Assembly (NCBI GenBank): GCA_026713285.1
Contig: JAPOOT010000142.1
Location: 1 to 6,241, forward strand
Origin: Gemmatimonadota bacterium
GTDB taxonomy: Bacteria > JAAXHH01
DNA length: 6,241 nucleotides
Direction of reading: 5' to 3'
Part shown: positions 5,448 to 6,241 of the stretch, one piece after another
Position numbering within the stretch: position 1 is the first letter of the stretch
Layout of the letters: the number at the start of each line of letters is the position of its first letter
Notes under the pieces: model-generated
Databases searched by the model: none
The model's input: the letters and a program-made list of their open reading frames with translations, nothing else
What the model was told of the DNA's origin: nothing
Program-made: the position numbers and the translations under genes

Positions 5448-6241
5448 ATGATGACATTTCTTGAACGCATTGCCTACGATCGTCCCCTCCTTTACGACGG
5501 CGGTTTCGGCACCGAGCTCTTCGTCCGGGGCATCGAACTGGCCAACAGCGCGCTGGCCAACGAGCTCTACCCCGACATTGTCAGGGACATCCATTTCGAT
5601 TATATTGAAGCAGGCGCGGAAGTGGTGGGTACGAATACGTTCGTGGCGTCCTATCCCCATCTCGAAATGGCCGGGAAGGACGCCTCGGAATCCGAGCGGC
5701 TGATCCGGCTTTCCATGGAACACGCCCGGGCCGCCATCGAGCGAAGCGGCAGGGACGTGTACCTGGCCGGTTCCATCGGACCGTTGCCGGGCGCCATCGA
5801 GGCCGACAGCGGCGACACGGAGTTCGGCATCGCGAACCGCATCGCCCGGGACGCCCACGAGCGCGTGGGAACGGTCCTGGCGGCCGGCGGGGTGGATTTC
5901 TTCTGTGTCGAGACCATGTTCTCCGCCAACGAGGCGGCCCTGGCCATCGACGTACTGAGGCAGTTCGGACTGCCCATCGCCGTGAACCAGACGTACAAGT
6001 ACACGAAGGACCGCGCTACGGGTGAGATCGTTTACAAGACCGACTGGGGCCATACGGCAGCCGATCTCCTGGAGATACTGGCAGGCGGCGCACAGTCCGG
6101 CGGTCGCGACCTGCTCGAGCACGTACAGATCGTCGGCCTGAACTGCGGGGCGGAATCCCGGCGCGACGAGCACACGGGCATGCCTTACGCCATCAGCGGT
6201 ATCGGCCAGTTGAAACGCGCCATGGAAGCCAGGGCGGAGGA
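5448..6241 (+). CDS. homocysteine S-methyltransferase family protein, 3' end outside window
   Basis: The frame is open from ATG 5448 to the window edge, giving 264 residues of a family whose members are commonly about 300 or more. The N-terminus has LLYDGGFGTEL (residues 14-24), the DGGxGT signature of the zinc-dependent S-methyl_trans barrel, then AGAEVVGTNTF, LAGSIGPLPG and DFFCVETM at later strands. Cys233 in VGLNCGAE matches the first zinc ligand; the paired GGCC-type cysteines would lie past the window edge. The family moves a methyl group to homocysteine to make methionine, with donors such as S-methylmethionine, betaine or a corrinoid domain; the donor here cannot be told, nor whether further MetH-like domains follow. 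GGAG (5436-5439) lies 8 nt before ATG 5448, with a second ATG directly after at 5451. It probably shares an operon with the reductase gene. Confidence 0.87.
   Translation, partial: MMTFLERIAYDRPLLYDGGFGTELFVRGIELANSALANELYPDIVRDIHFDYIEAGAEVVGTNTFVASYPHLEMAGKDASESERLIRLSMEHARAAIERSGRDVYLAGSIGPLPGAIEADSGDTEFGIANRIARDAHERVGTVLAAGGVDFFCVETMFSANEAALAIDVLRQFGLPIAVNQTYKYTKDRATGEIVYKTDWGHTAADLLEILAGGAQSGGRDLLEHVQIVGLNCGAESRRDEHTGMPYAISGIGQLKRAMEARAE

Noticed and set aside
4389..6173. 594-codon minus-strand open frame opposite the reductase and methyltransferase-like genes
   Set aside because: It runs across two well-supported genes and their gap, has no recognisable motif, and is a codon-bias shadow.

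Overview
The window is GC-rich (roughly 60% by eye) bacterial chromosome with normal gene density and Shine-Dalgarno-led starts. It holds no phage, transposase, CRISPR or RNA genes that I can see. The gene mix is a probable phytanoyl-CoA dioxygenase-type oxygenase end, a xylose-isomerase-like TIM barrel, a long NagB–PIG-L fusion, a ketopantoate-reductase-like enzyme and a homocysteine S-methyltransferase-like protein. This would suit an environmental heterotroph of a lineage such as Latescibacterota or a relative. That is a guess from gene style; no marker gene is present, and the long NagB form is best known to me from Bacteroidetes.

Layout. 1-195 (+) is the 3' end of a gene entering from the left. 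It converges on 331-1185 (-), a sugar phosphate isomerase/epimerase with a complete E-D-H-E metal site. The gap 1186-1506 is a divergent control region. It carries an imperfect dyad near the isomerase start, seven 22-bp tandem units (two copies of a 66-bp three-unit block plus one partial unit), and a near-consensus sigma70 promoter (TTGACA, 17 bp, CATAAT) with an AT-rich leader. That promoter faces 1507-2142 (+), a class I SAM-dependent methyltransferase. A 103-bp gap with a bulged hairpin leads to 2246-4096 (+), a two-domain enzyme joining a glucosamine-6-phosphate deaminase domain to a PIG-L/LmbE deacetylase domain.

From the stop codon of that gene, a 52-bp unit is repeated twice plus 12 bp of a third copy, directly before a terminator hairpin (4206-4229). 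The rest of the gap to 4469 holds a possible promoter and a degenerate 16-bp triple repeat. Then come 4470-5417 (+), a PanE/ApbA-family reductase, and 30 bp later 5448 to the window edge (+), a homocysteine S-methyltransferase-family protein cut by the window end. These last two look like an operon.

Functional reading (inference): the fused enzyme could take N-acetylglucosamine-6-phosphate to fructose-6-phosphate in one polypeptide, doing the work of separate NagA and NagB. The isomerase and oxygenase would fit other carbohydrate or small-molecule catabolism. The last two genes point to one-carbon/methionine or 2-oxoacid metabolism. No obviously new defence or mobile system is present. The most unusual feature is that the three larger gaps from 1186 onward that lie outside coding sequence include two with three different unrelated tandem repeats, each placed at a transcription start or stop region.
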